DNA from: UBA1234 sp964400015
GTDB taxonomy: Bacteria > Bacillota > Clostridia > TANB77 > UBA1234
DNA: 64,000 bases
Reading direction: 5' to 3'
NCBI GenBank assembly: GCA_964400015.1
Contig: CAYNRR010000004.1
Coordinates: forward strand, 29,121-93,120
The position numbers and the translations under genes are program-made. Positions 23,969 to 33,028 of the stretch are shown one piece after another. The notes beneath the pieces were generated by a model that saw only the letters and a list, made by a program, of their open reading frames with translations, had not been told where the DNA came from and did not search any database. Numbering within the stretch: the first letter of the stretch is position 1; every line of letters begins with the position of its first letter.

Positions 23969-25174
23969 TTATTTAATCATTTCTTTCATTACTTCTATTG
24001 CTTTTTGTAATTGTACGTCTTCTTCAGCTGTTTCGCTTGCTTCTATCACATAATCTGGCTCTACTCCAAGTTCATTTATTTTTTGACCACTTGGTGAAAA
24101 ATACTCTGCGATTGTTATTTTTAAATAAGTTCCATCTTTCAAACTTTTTAATTGTTGCACTAGTCCTTTTCCAAAACTTGTTGTTCCAACAATTGCACCT
24201 TTTGAATAATCTTTAATTGCAGCAGCCATAATTTCAGAAGCACTTGCTGAATTTTCATTTATTATAACAACTACTGGAATGCCTAAAGTTTTTGAATCAG
24301 AATACATATATTCTCTATTATCATTTTTATCCACAGTATAAGTTATTATTCCTGTTGGTAGAATTTCATCTATTATATCTACGGCTACACTCAATAATCC
24401 TCCTGGATTATCTCTCAAATCTATTATTAAGCCTTCTAGTGTTGTTTTATTTTTCATTTCAGCTACAGTATCTTTAAAGTTATTATATGCTTTTTCATCA
24501 AATGAAGTAAATTTTATATATCCTATATTTTGCTCAATTATTTCGCTTGAAAATGGATTTAATTCTACATTCATACGTGTTATCGTTTTTTCAAATTCTT
24601 CATACGTACCATCTTTGTTATATCTTCTAAATCCGATAGTTACTGTAGTATCTTTTTCACCTTTTACTAATGCTGCAATTTCTTCTGTTGAAGATCCTTT
24701 TACATCTTTTCCGTCAACTTTAATTATATAATCGCCCGGTAAGACTCCTGCTTTTTCAGCTGGTGAGCCTTCTATTGGCATTAAAACAATCGCCATATCT
24801 TTTGAAGTATCTAAGGCCATGTATATTCCAATACCTTCATATTCTCCTTCTGTTTCTGTTAAAAATTCCTTTGATTCATCTAAATCAAAATAATCTGTAT
24901 ATGGTTCATCTAACGCTTCAACCAAACCTCTTATTGCACCTTCTTCAAGCTTTTCCATATCGTAATCAAATAAAAAGTTTTTTTCTATTATGGATACTAC
25001 TCTTTCAAGCTTTTTAAAATTATCTCCAGATATACTAGAGTCATCATATTCCTTAGACCCCAATGTCATTCTGGTATATTGAAAGGATGTCGCAACAAAA
25101 ACTGTTGCAGCTGTTATAACCATCCATAAAAGTGTTTCTCCTCTAGAAAACATTTTCTTTGTATTCTTATCCAT
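23969..25174 (-). CDS. C-terminal processing protease, peptidase family S41 (CtpA-like)
   Basis: Membrane-anchored serine protease acting outside the membrane on protein C termini. The 401-residue protein has one N-terminal membrane helix (about 13-30), a short S41 N-terminal region, a PDZ domain (GIGIYMALDTS...GSPAEKAGVLPGDYIIKVDG, about 115-190) and the catalytic core. The nucleophile is the Ser in NSASASEIMA (about 310) and the base is the Lys in TSFGKGLVQQ (about 336). The start has GGGGG about five bases upstream and the gene follows the YibE/F gene by nine bases, so the two form an operon. The substrate is unknown. Confidence 0.94.
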   Translation of the reverse strand: MDKNTKKMFSRGETLLWMVITAATVFVATSFQYTRMTLGSKEYDDSSISGDNFKKLERVVSIIEKNFLFDYDMEKLEEGAIRGLVEALDEPYTDYFDLDESKEFLTETEGEYEGIGIYMALDTSKDMAIVLMPIEGSPAEKAGVLPGDYIIKVDGKDVKGSSTEEIAALVKGEKDTTVTIGFRRYNKDGTYEEFEKTITRMNVELNPFSSEIIEQNIGYIKFTSFDEKAYNNFKDTVAEMKNKTTLEGLIIDLRDNPGGLLSVAVDIIDEILPTGIITYTVDKNDNREYMYSDSKTLGIPVVVIINENSASASEIMAAAIKDYSKGAIVGTTSFGKGLVQQLKSLKDGTYLKITIAEYFSPSGQKINELGVEPDYVIEASETAEEDVQLQKAIEVMKEMIK

Positions 25175-25183
25175 ATTTCCCCC

Positions 25184-26422
25184 TTATCTTTTTCCCATCA
25201 TCAAACTCGCTACTAATGTAGTAAATGGAATAGTTGTAACCAATCCAAAGCTACCTGCTATTGCTCTAAGAATTTCCTCTAATAACATCTCTGAATTTAT
25301 TATATGTCTAAAGTTATCTCCCGTAACCATCAAAAGCATTACCAAAACTATTGATCCACCCATATATGCAAGGATAAGAGTATTAGTCATTGTTCCCATC
25401 ATATCTTTACCAATATTCATTCCTGCTTTCATCATTTTCTTTACAGAAATATCTGGGTTTTCCTCTTTTAGTTCATTAAGTGCTGAAGCTATTGACATAC
25501 TAACATCCATACATGCACCTAATGCACCAATAATTATTCCTGCATATAATAGACCTTTAAAATCATATGAAACAGATTCGCCTACACCATTATTATAGAT
25601 CATTTGTTGACTTAAAGAACCTGCTTCTTCACTTATTCCTGACAAGTTCATTATGCTTCCAAAAATTATAGCAAATATTGCAGATATTATAATTCCACCA
25701 CTAGTTCCTGCAATAGCAACAAATGCTTTTTTATTTATTCCAGAAATTATAAATAACGCTACGAAGGTTATTATTACCGAAACAATCGTAGTAACAAGCA
25801 AAGGATTTTCACCTCTTATTAGCCTTGGTAAAACACCATAAAAAATAGCTAAAACTGTAAGTATTAAACTCACTAAAGCTTTAACACCTTTCTTGCCACC
25901 AATTACAATTATAGCTAAGGAATATAAACCTAAAACTGCAATAATCCATATAGAATTATCTTTTTCAGAAATTGCTGTGTCAATTATTTTCCCTTCAAGG
26001 ATCGTAGCATATACAATAACTCTATCGCCTTCTTTTAAAGGTTTACTCATTTCTTCTAATCCCGTATAATATGAAAGCGAATGTCTTATTTTCTTAACAG
26101 TATTATATCCATCATCTTTTATACTAACTTTGACATCTTGATATGAAAGTGTATAATAATCATTCTCTTCTGTGTAAATTTCTCCAGCTTCTTCAACAAC
26201 GCCTTTTAAATACTTGTACTTAATTTTTGAATATATCTCTGAATAATCTTCTGAATATTCATCTGAGTAATCTTCTAAGTAATCATCCGAATAATTTTGC
26301 GAATAATTTTCCGAATATCCAAAACTATCTGATTCATCTAAAAAATCATCTATATAATCAGTTGCATACGCAACTTGAGAAACTGCAATAAGCATTACTA
26401 AAAACAAAAAAAATTTTTTCAT
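25184..26422 (-). CDS. YibE/F-family multi-spanning membrane protein with Tyr-Ser repeat
   Basis: Predicted polytopic membrane protein of the YibE/F family, whose biochemical role is not established (a lactococcal member affects acid response). A signal peptide spans about residues 1-20 (MKKFFLFLVMLIAVSQVAYA). An extracytoplasmic domain follows, opening with an acidic low-complexity stretch of YS.DYS.EYS units (about 30-65), then about seven hydrophobic helices from residue 165 to the end. I start at 26422 because AGGAG lies eight bases upstream; the longer frame to 26449 lacks a site. It is co-transcribed with the S41 protease. The Tyr-Ser repeat is not a family feature as far as I know. Confidence 0.9.
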   Translation of the reverse strand: MKKFFLFLVMLIAVSQVAYATDYIDDFLDESDSFGYSENYSQNYSDDYLEDYSDEYSEDYSEIYSKIKYKYLKGVVEEAGEIYTEENDYYTLSYQDVKVSIKDDGYNTVKKIRHSLSYYTGLEEMSKPLKEGDRVIVYATILEGKIIDTAISEKDNSIWIIAVLGLYSLAIIVIGGKKGVKALVSLILTVLAIFYGVLPRLIRGENPLLVTTIVSVIITFVALFIISGINKKAFVAIAGTSGGIIISAIFAIIFGSIMNLSGISEEAGSLSQQMIYNNGVGESVSYDFKGLLYAGIIIGALGACMDVSMSIASALNELKEENPDISVKKMMKAGMNIGKDMMGTMTNTLILAYMGGSIVLVMLLMVTGDNFRHIINSEMLLEEILRAIAGSFGLVTTIPFTTLVASLMMGKR

Positions 26423-26510
26423 ATTCTCACTCCTAATATAAATTATCATAAATAATTTTACTACTTAGAAGCGTTGAAATCAATTTATGTCATCAAATAT
26501 TTACAGTATT

Positions 26511-27380
26511 TTATCTTGTTCTTATATAGTTTTCTTCATCTATTTTTTTAATTACTCCTGCGACTTCTAGCATAACCAATTTAGCTAAAACTTTATTGGC
26601 TGGTTCTCCTACGCTCACACATATTTCACTCGTATTTCGTGGATATTTTTTCACTTGTTCATAAACATTTTTTAATTCTACATCAATTTGCACATCGCTT
26701 TCTTCTATAGCATTAAAATTTTTATTTTGAATCATTTCATATTTTTCTAAAATATCTTTAGCGTTTCGTATACAATAAGCACCTTCTTTTAAAATCAGAT
26801 TACTTCCTTCATATTGTTCATCATTTATAGCACCTGGCACTGCAAAGATTTTTTTGTTTAATGCTTTTGCGTGTTTTATTGTTATCAGTGAACCACTATT
26901 TATTTTAGCTTCAATAAGTACAACTCCCGTTGTCAGTGCCGCAATAATGCGATTCCTTTCTCTGAAATTATTAGGTAAAGATGGATAGTCTGGTGGATAT
27001 TCAGAGATAATTGCTCCACCATTTTCCACAATTTTCTCTATCATGCACTCATTTTCTTTTGGATAAATTTTTCTATGCCCTCCACCTAGGACAGCTATTG
27101 TCCTTGCATTGTTCTCCAAACATACGCTATGTGCAATCGTGTCAATTCCTCGTGCAAAGCCACTAACTACCACAATATTATTCACTGTTAAATCTTTTGT
27201 TATATTTTGTGCAACAATTTTTCCAACTGCCGAACAATTTCTGCTCCCCACAACTGCTATTGAAAAATTTGATAAAACATTTTCGTCACCTATTATATAA
27301 AGTTGTTTAGGGCATTTTTCTAATTGCTTTAAATTAGCTGGAAATTCTTTTGAATTTTTATCAATACATTTTATTTTCAT
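26511..27380 (-). CDS. dprA: DNA-processing protein DprA (Smf)
   Basis: Loads RecA on incoming single-stranded DNA during transformation. The 289-residue protein contains the Rossmann-like DprA core: GSRNCSAVGK, VVSGFARGIDTIAH, AVLGGGHRKIYPKEN and AVPGAINDEQYEGSN, followed by a small C-terminal winged-helix-like domain (about 225-289). The ATG at 27380 is preferred; AAGGTG lies just upstream and overlaps the yraN stop TGA, showing tight translational coupling. The order comM-yraN-dprA is the usual one in Bacillota and Proteobacteria. topA, which often follows, is absent here. Confidence 0.96.
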   Translation of the reverse strand: MKIKCIDKNSKEFPANLKQLEKCPKQLYIIGDENVLSNFSIAVVGSRNCSAVGKIVAQNITKDLTVNNIVVVSGFARGIDTIAHSVCLENNARTIAVLGGGHRKIYPKENECMIEKIVENGGAIISEYPPDYPSLPNNFRERNRIIAALTTGVVLIEAKINSGSLITIKHAKALNKKIFAVPGAINDEQYEGSNLILKEGAYCIRNAKDILEKYEMIQNKNFNAIEESDVQIDVELKNVYEQVKKYPRNTSEICVSVGEPANKVLAKLVMLEVAGVIKKIDEENYIRTR

Positions 27381-27382
27381 AA

Positions 27383-27778
27383 TCACCTTCTATTAAAAAA
27401 AGTTTTGTACGGATTTTCAATAATTGCATTTTTTATATGTGCAACTCTCGTTTCTTTATCGTCAAAAAGATATACCTCAATAACATCAAATGATATTGGT
27501 GTCTCATAAATTTGATATATGTATGTATAAAACTCTGCAACTTTATAGATATGATTCTTCTTGTAATAATTTACGCTTTCTGCACCTTGACCATACTTTA
27601 TTTGTTTTCTTGTTTTTACCTCAACAAATATTATTTCTTCACCATTTTTTGCAACAATATCTACTTCTCCAAACCTGCAATAAAAATTTTTTTCGACTAT
27701 TTCATAACCTTCATTTACCAAATACTCTTGTGCAATTTTTTCACCAATCGCTCCGATTTTTTTATTATTTTCTTTCAT
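27383..27778 (-). CDS. yraN: YraN-family (UPF0102) endonuclease-like protein
   Basis: A 131-residue member of the UPF0102 family, a Holliday-junction-resolvase-like fold of unproven function. The PD-(D/E)XK core is visible: E in IGEKIAQEYL, then GEVDIVAKNG and IIFVEVKTRK. The start is set by AGAGG four bases upstream of the ATG. It sits between comM and dprA with almost no spacing (five to seven bases, then two bases), so all three are one transcript. Confidence 0.93.
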   Translation of the reverse strand: MKENNKKIGAIGEKIAQEYLVNEGYEIVEKNFYCRFGEVDIVAKNGEEIIFVEVKTRKQIKYGQGAESVNYYKKNHIYKVAEFYTYIYQIYETPISFDVIEVYLFDDKETRVAHIKNAIIENPYKTFFNRR

Positions 27779-27785
27779 ATTACCT

Positions 27786-29303
27786 CTACTTCAACTCTAA
27801 ATTTCTATATTGAATCGCTTCTGCTAAATGTTCCATTTGTATATTTTTACTTTCGTCTAAATCTGCTATTGTACGTGCAACTTTTAAAATTTTCATCGTC
27901 GCCCTAGCACTAAAACCATATTTTGAAAAACTATTTTCTAAAAATTTATTTCCGAATTTATCTAATTTGCAATAATGCTTAATCATATTTTCAGTCATAG
28001 CCGAATTAACTAAAATTCCAGTCTCTCGATATCTTTCTTTTTGAATTTTTCTAGCTTTTTCAACTCTTCTTTTTATATCTTCCGACGTTTCGCTATGACA
28101 ATTCCCTCTTAATTCTGTATAGTCTACTTGCGAAATTTGTATATTCATATCTATTCTATCTCGCAAAGGTCCACTAATTTTACTTCTGTATCGCTGGATT
28201 TGACTTTCTGTACAAACGCATCTTCGTTTCTTATCCATTAAATATCCACATGGGCAAGGATTCATACTCGCTATAAATATAAAATTTGCTGGAAAAACTA
28301 TTGCAGAATTCACTCTCGATATTCTTATTTCTTTTTCTTCCAGTGGAATTCTTAATATTTCCAACACTCTTTTTTCAAATTCAGCAAGTTCATCAAAGTA
28401 CAACACTCCATTATGTGCTAAACTAATTTCTCCAGGTTTAGGATTTCTTCCACCACCTGCTAATGCACTTGGAGTAATAGTATGATGTGGACTTCTAAAT
28501 GGTCTTTTTTGAATTAACGCTATGTTATTATCTAACAATCCTGCAACACTATGTATCTTTGTAACTTCAACAGCTTCATCAAAAGTCAAATCCGGTAAAA
28601 TTGTTTCTAATCGTTTAGCAAGCATCGACTTTCCATTTCCAGGGCTTCCAATCATCAAACAATTGTGTGCTCCCGCTGCCACAATTTCCATTGCTCTTTT
28701 ACCAACTTCTTGACCGTATACATCTTTAAAATCTATGTTATACGTTTCTATTCTATCCTTTTCATTTTTCAATAAATATTTTGAAATAGTATTTCTTGTA
28801 TTTATATGTTCAATTACTTGTTGTAAATTTTGAGCAGGATATATATTTAGATTTTCTATAACACTTGCTTCATTTCTATTTTCATATGGAACAATTATAT
28901 TTTTTATACCCTTTTTATTAGCTTCAATACACATAGATAAAATGCCATCAACTTTACCTATTTCACCATTCAAATGTAATTCTCCAATAAAAATATAATC
29001 TTCTAAGTTTCCTGAATATATCACTCCCAAGTTTTTAAGAACTCCTATCGCAATTGCTAAGTCAAATGATGACCCCTCTTTCCTGGTATTTGCCGGAGCT
29101 AAATTCACTATTATTTTTTGAGCATTAAATATATATCCCGAATTTTTTATTGCTGCTCGCACACGTTCTTTTGACTCTCTAACGCTCGCATCAGGCAATC
29201 CAACAATTTCCCATGTCGGAAATCCATTGTTCATATCAACTTCAACAGTTGTTAACTGACTTTCAATTCCATTTAAAGCCATACTATATACTTTAGTTAG
29301 CAA
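27786..29303 (-). CDS. comM: ComM/YifB-family AAA+ ATPase (Mg-chelatase-like)
   Basis: In Vibrio and related bacteria ComM is a hexameric helicase that promotes branch migration during transformation. Here 505 residues show the N-terminal Lon-like domain, Walker A (GSPGNGKSMLAKRL, about 217-230), Walker B (VLYFDELAEF), and the zinc-like cluster CPCGYLMDKKRRCVC (about 345-360). The start is a TTG at 29303 with AAAAGGTG seven bases upstream; the resulting MLTKVYSMALNGIES matches the conserved family N terminus, so the later ATG is rejected. It is the first gene of the comM-yraN-dprA operon. Confidence 0.95.
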   Translation of the reverse strand: MLTKVYSMALNGIESQLTTVEVDMNNGFPTWEIVGLPDASVRESKERVRAAIKNSGYIFNAQKIIVNLAPANTRKEGSSFDLAIAIGVLKNLGVIYSGNLEDYIFIGELHLNGEIGKVDGILSMCIEANKKGIKNIIVPYENRNEASVIENLNIYPAQNLQQVIEHINTRNTISKYLLKNEKDRIETYNIDFKDVYGQEVGKRAMEIVAAGAHNCLMIGSPGNGKSMLAKRLETILPDLTFDEAVEVTKIHSVAGLLDNNIALIQKRPFRSPHHTITPSALAGGGRNPKPGEISLAHNGVLYFDELAEFEKRVLEILRIPLEEKEIRISRVNSAIVFPANFIFIASMNPCPCGYLMDKKRRCVCTESQIQRYRSKISGPLRDRIDMNIQISQVDYTELRGNCHSETSEDIKRRVEKARKIQKERYRETGILVNSAMTENMIKHYCKLDKFGNKFLENSFSKYGFSARATMKILKVARTIADLDESKNIQMEHLAEAIQYRNLELK

Positions 29304-29337
29304 ATTATCACCTTTTCCTTTTAATTTTCAAAATAGA

Positions 29338-29366
29338 TTGCGCATAAAATTATTTTAAATTATAAT
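29338..29366 (+). promoter_or_regulatory. Promoter of the plus-strand pilin-like gene
   Basis: TTGCGC (29338-29343) and a perfect TATAAT (29361-29366) with a 17-base spacer, 55 bases before the ATG at 29422. Confidence 0.65.
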
Positions 29367-29421
29367 TGTTTTGAGTTAGAAGATTTATGCTATCTTCCAA
29401 ATATTCTTAAGGAGTGATTTC

Positions 29422-30306
29422 ATGAAAAAAAATAATGGTATCTCTTTGATATCGCTAGTAGTTACTATTGTAGTTATGATAATACTTGCTGGTGTATCTA
29501 TTTATTATGGAACTAGAGAAAATATCAATACTGCTTACGTAACTGATATGTATACTGAATTACGTAATGTTAGTGAAGCTGCTCAAGAACGTTATTTGAC
29601 AAACAGAATTGATGCAAGCCGCTATCCATATGTAGGAACACCTTTATCAAGTACCAATTCAAAAGTTGTAAACAATGTAACATATGGTGATGGATGGTAT
29701 TTAATATCTCCAGAACAAACTCTTGAATTAAATTTAGAAAATGTTAGCAATGAATATATAATCAATTATGCAACTGGTGAAGTTGTTTCTTTAAAACCAA
29801 TCGTTCACGAAGATAATGAATATTACACTTTAAAAGACCTTGAAGATGTTATAAATGAAGAACCACCAGAAGTTTCTAATGATTTGTACGACGTTGCAAA
29901 AGGCATTAACAAACCTGTTTTAATTACTGGTATGATTCCTGTAAGAAATGTAAATGGGAAATGGCTAGTAACCAATGAATCAGATGATAGATGGTATGAT
30001 TATTCTGCTGAAAACAAAGTTTGGGCTAATGTAATGTTATTAGATGAAATAACAATAAGCGGTTATACAAATGAACAAATTAGAACAGCTTCTTTAGCAG
30101 AACTTGATGGAAGAGAAGTGCAAACTTCAGGAAGTATGTTTGTTTGGTTACCACGCCATACTTCAAACGGTTCTAATATTGCATACAGTAGATTATTAAA
30201 TGATTATACTGAAAATGGTTATTCATTACCTTCTTCTTTTACAAAAGATTCTAGTGAAGTAACAGGAATTTGGATTAGCAAATATGACAGTGAATATACA
30301 AAATAG
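29422..30306 (+). CDS. Pilin-like secreted protein (KNNGISLISL leader)
   Basis: A 294-residue protein with a prepilin-like N terminus: basic MKKNN, a Gly cleavage residue, then ISLISLVVTIVVMIILAGVS, followed by a helical stalk (about 30-60). The usual Glu at mature position 5 is replaced by Ser, as in the giant protein. The C-terminal part has SGSMFVWLPRHTS and GIWISKYDSEYTK, a pair of motifs I know from many uncharacterised proteins with the same leader in gut Clostridia. The start has AAGGAG seven bases upstream. It stands alone on the plus strand between divergent comM and convergent gyrA, with its own promoter and terminator. A role as a minor pilin or as an independently anchored surface protein is inferred. 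Confidence 0.85.
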   Translation: MKKNNGISLISLVVTIVVMIILAGVSIYYGTRENINTAYVTDMYTELRNVSEAAQERYLTNRIDASRYPYVGTPLSSTNSKVVNNVTYGDGWYLISPEQTLELNLENVSNEYIINYATGEVVSLKPIVHEDNEYYTLKDLEDVINEEPPEVSNDLYDVAKGINKPVLITGMIPVRNVNGKWLVTNESDDRWYDYSAENKVWANVMLLDEITISGYTNEQIRTASLAELDGREVQTSGSMFVWLPRHTSNGSNIAYSRLLNDYTENGYSLPSSFTKDSSEVTGIWISKYDSEYTK

Positions 30307-30314
30307 TTTTTCAG

Positions 30315-30339
30315 ACTCGCTATTATAGCGAGTTTTTTA
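30315..30339 (+). terminator. Terminator of the plus-strand pilin-like gene
   Basis: ACTCGCTA pairs with TAGCGAGT over a three-base loop and is followed by TTTTTT, eight bases past the stop codon. Confidence 0.85.
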
Positions 30340-30349
30340 TATAAAAAAT

Positions 30350-30389
30350 GGAGGTACTCTAAAATATAATATTTTAGAATGTACCCCCA
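30350..30389 (-). terminator. Terminator of gyrA
   Basis: An imperfect palindrome (GGGGGTAC...CTAAAATAT with ATATTTTAG...GTACCTCC), then on the minus strand ATTTTTTAT. It lies 13 bases past the gyrA stop. Confidence 0.65.
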
Positions 30390-30402
30390 TTATTATTTAT
30401 CT

Positions 30403-32847
30403 TTATTGATTATATTTGTCTAAATATTCTGTTTCATTAACTCTTGCTATACTTACTACTTTTCCACCATCTGTAGTTCTCATTAGTGTAACACCTTGTG
30501 TTGAACGTCCTAGTATACTAATATTTTGTACTTCTAGTCTAATAACTACACCAGCATCTGTTATTAACATTATTTCATCGTCTTCATTTACAACTTTTAC
30601 TCCAACAACCTTACCAGTCTTTGGTGTTGTCTTGTATGTAATTACGCCTTTTCCAGCTCTAATTTGTACTCTATACTCTGAAACTTCTGTTCTCTTTCCA
30701 AAACCATTTTCAGTAATAGCAAGTAAGTATGTCTTCTCATGATAAATTGGTTCCATACCTACAACATAATCATCTTTTTCTAGTCTTATTCCAATTACAC
30801 CTTGTGATACTCTTCCCACAGCTTTAACATCGCTTTCTGCAAATGTTATACTCATACCTTCATGTGTAACCAAAACTATATTTCTTTCTCCATCTGTCAA
30901 TCTAACATTTATTAGCTCATCGCCATCTTTTAATGATATTGCTTGCAATCCTGTTTTTCTAGATGAATTGTATTCCATCAATGCTGTTTTCTTAACGATA
31001 CCATTCTTTGTTGCCATCAATAAATATTGACCCTCAACAAAAGCATGTATTGGAATTACAGCAGTTACTTTTTCATCGCCATCTAATTGTAGCAAGTTTA
31101 CAATCGCTGTTCCTTTAGCAGTTCTACCAGCTTCAGGTATTTCATATCCTTTTAAGCGATATACTTTACCTTTATTAGTGAAGAACATTATCATATCATG
31201 TGTAGAAGTAACAAATAATTGTTCAACAAAATCTTCTTCTCTTGTTTGAATTCCTGTTATTCCTCTTCCACCTCTTCTTTGAGTTTTGTAAGTGTCTACA
31301 GGCATTCTCTTTATGTATCCAAAATGTGTAAGAGCAACTACTGTATTTTCTTCTTCGATTAAGTCTTCATCATCTAAGTCGCCATCATCTTTAATAATTT
31401 GTGTTCTTCTTTCATCGCCATACTTATCTTTCATCTCTAATAATTCTTCTTTGATGATATCACATACAAGTTTTTCACTTGCCAATATAGCTCTATATTT
31501 TTCAATCAATTCCATCAATTGTTTATATTCTTCTTCAATCTTTTCTCTTTGTAAGCCTGATAAAGTTTTCAATCTCATTTCTAGAATTGCATTTGCTTGT
31601 GCTTCTGAAAGACCAAAGCGTTTCATCAATCTTTCAGCAGCATCATCATATGCAGCACGAATTATTTTTATAATTTCATCAATGTTATCAATTGCAATTC
31701 TTAATCCCTCTAATATATGAGCTCTTGCCAAAGCTTTATCTAAATCAAATTTTGTTCTTTTTACAACAACATCTTTTCTATGATCAATATAACATTCAAG
31801 CATTTCTCTTAATGTCAAAACTTTTGGTTTTCCATTAACTAATGCTAGCATTATTGCTCCAAAAGTATCTTGCATTTGTGTGTTTTTATACAATTGATTT
31901 AATATGATACTTGGATTAGCATCTCTCTTAAGTTCGATTACTATTCTCATACCTTGACGGTCTGATTCATCTCTTAAATCTGAAATACCCTCTATTCGTT
32001 TGTCTTTTACCAAATCTGCTATATGTTCAATTAGTCTTGCTTTATTAACTTGATATGGTAACTCAGAAACAACAATTCTATAACGTCCATTTCCATGTTC
32101 CTCAATCTCAGCTTTTGCACGAACAATTATTTTTCCTCTACCTGTTGTATAAGCATCTTTTATGCCTTCTCTACCTAATATAAGTGCACCCGTAGGAAAA
32201 TCCGGTCCTTTTATCTCGGCCATAATTTCTTCGTCTGTGACATTATCTTGATCAATTAGTTTTACTAAAGCATTTACTACTTCTGTCAAATTATGAGGTG
32301 GCACGTTTGTAGCCATACCAACAGCAATACCTGATGAACCATTTACAAGTAAGTTTGGTATTTTTGATGGTAAAACTACTGGTTCTAACAATTTTTCATC
32401 ATAGTTTGGCATAAAATCTACTGTGTTTTTATCAATATCTGCAAGCATTTCTACTGATATTTTAGGCATCTTTGCTTCTGTGTACCTCATAGCAGCAGGG
32501 CTATCACCGTCAACACTACCAAAGTTACCATGTCCATTTATTAGTCTATATCTCAAAGAAAAGTCTTGAGCCATTCTTACTAAAGCATCATATATTGAAG
32601 CATCACCATGTGGATGATACTTACCCATAACCTCACCAACGATATACGCTGATTTTCTAAAAGGTTTCTCTGGTGTAAGACCAAGTCCATCCATAGCATA
32701 TAAAATTCTTCTATGAACTGGCTTTAGCCCATCTCTAACATCAGGAAGTGCTCTCGATACAATTACACTCATGGCATAGTCAATATAAGATTTTTTCATT
32801 TCTTTTTCTATATCAACTCGTATGATTTTTTTTGCATTTTCTTCCAT
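30403..32847 (-). CDS. gyrA: DNA gyrase subunit A
   Basis: Breakage-rejoining subunit of the type II topoisomerase that introduces negative supercoils. The N-terminal domain carries the catalytic Tyr at 122 (AAMRYTEAKM), the GyrA box is QRRGGRGITG (near residue 540), and six C-terminal beta-pinwheel repeats follow. I prefer the ATG at 32847 (814 residues): it puts the catalytic Tyr at 122, exactly as in E. coli, and starts MEENAKKIIRVDIEKEM. A GTG at 32892 with TAAGG upstream would add 15 residues and cannot be excluded. In the quinolone-determining region the stretch HPHGDASIYDALV has Ala where E. coli has Ser83. gyrB is not adjacent. Confidence 0.97.
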   Translation of the reverse strand: MEENAKKIIRVDIEKEMKKSYIDYAMSVIVSRALPDVRDGLKPVHRRILYAMDGLGLTPEKPFRKSAYIVGEVMGKYHPHGDASIYDALVRMAQDFSLRYRLINGHGNFGSVDGDSPAAMRYTEAKMPKISVEMLADIDKNTVDFMPNYDEKLLEPVVLPSKIPNLLVNGSSGIAVGMATNVPPHNLTEVVNALVKLIDQDNVTDEEIMAEIKGPDFPTGALILGREGIKDAYTTGRGKIIVRAKAEIEEHGNGRYRIVVSELPYQVNKARLIEHIADLVKDKRIEGISDLRDESDRQGMRIVIELKRDANPSIILNQLYKNTQMQDTFGAIMLALVNGKPKVLTLREMLECYIDHRKDVVVKRTKFDLDKALARAHILEGLRIAIDNIDEIIKIIRAAYDDAAERLMKRFGLSEAQANAILEMRLKTLSGLQREKIEEEYKQLMELIEKYRAILASEKLVCDIIKEELLEMKDKYGDERRTQIIKDDGDLDDEDLIEEENTVVALTHFGYIKRMPVDTYKTQRRGGRGITGIQTREEDFVEQLFVTSTHDMIMFFTNKGKVYRLKGYEIPEAGRTAKGTAIVNLLQLDGDEKVTAVIPIHAFVEGQYLLMATKNGIVKKTALMEYNSSRKTGLQAISLKDGDELINVRLTDGERNIVLVTHEGMSITFAESDVKAVGRVSQGVIGIRLEKDDYVVGMEPIYHEKTYLLAITENGFGKRTEVSEYRVQIRAGKGVITYKTTPKTGKVVGVKVVNEDDEIMLITDAGVVIRLEVQNISILGRSTQGVTLMRTTDGGKVVSIARVNETEYLDKYNQ

Positions 32848-32930
32848 TTTTCTTATCCCAACTTTCGTATAAATTAAGTCAAAAAGTTCCACAAAACCTT
32901 ACGCGTAAAACTATTTGCTTTAACACATAA

Positions 32931-32959
32931 ATTATACTAAATCAGGGTATTTTATGCAA
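32931..32959 (-). promoter_or_regulatory. Promoter of gyrA
   Basis: TTGCAT (32954-32959) and a perfect TATAAT (32931-32936) with a 17-base spacer. Confidence 0.75.
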
Positions 32960-33028
32960 GGAAATTTTGCCTTTTTTCTTTATTTATTGCCTATTACAAG
33001 TATATTTATGTATACGCATTCTATTGGT

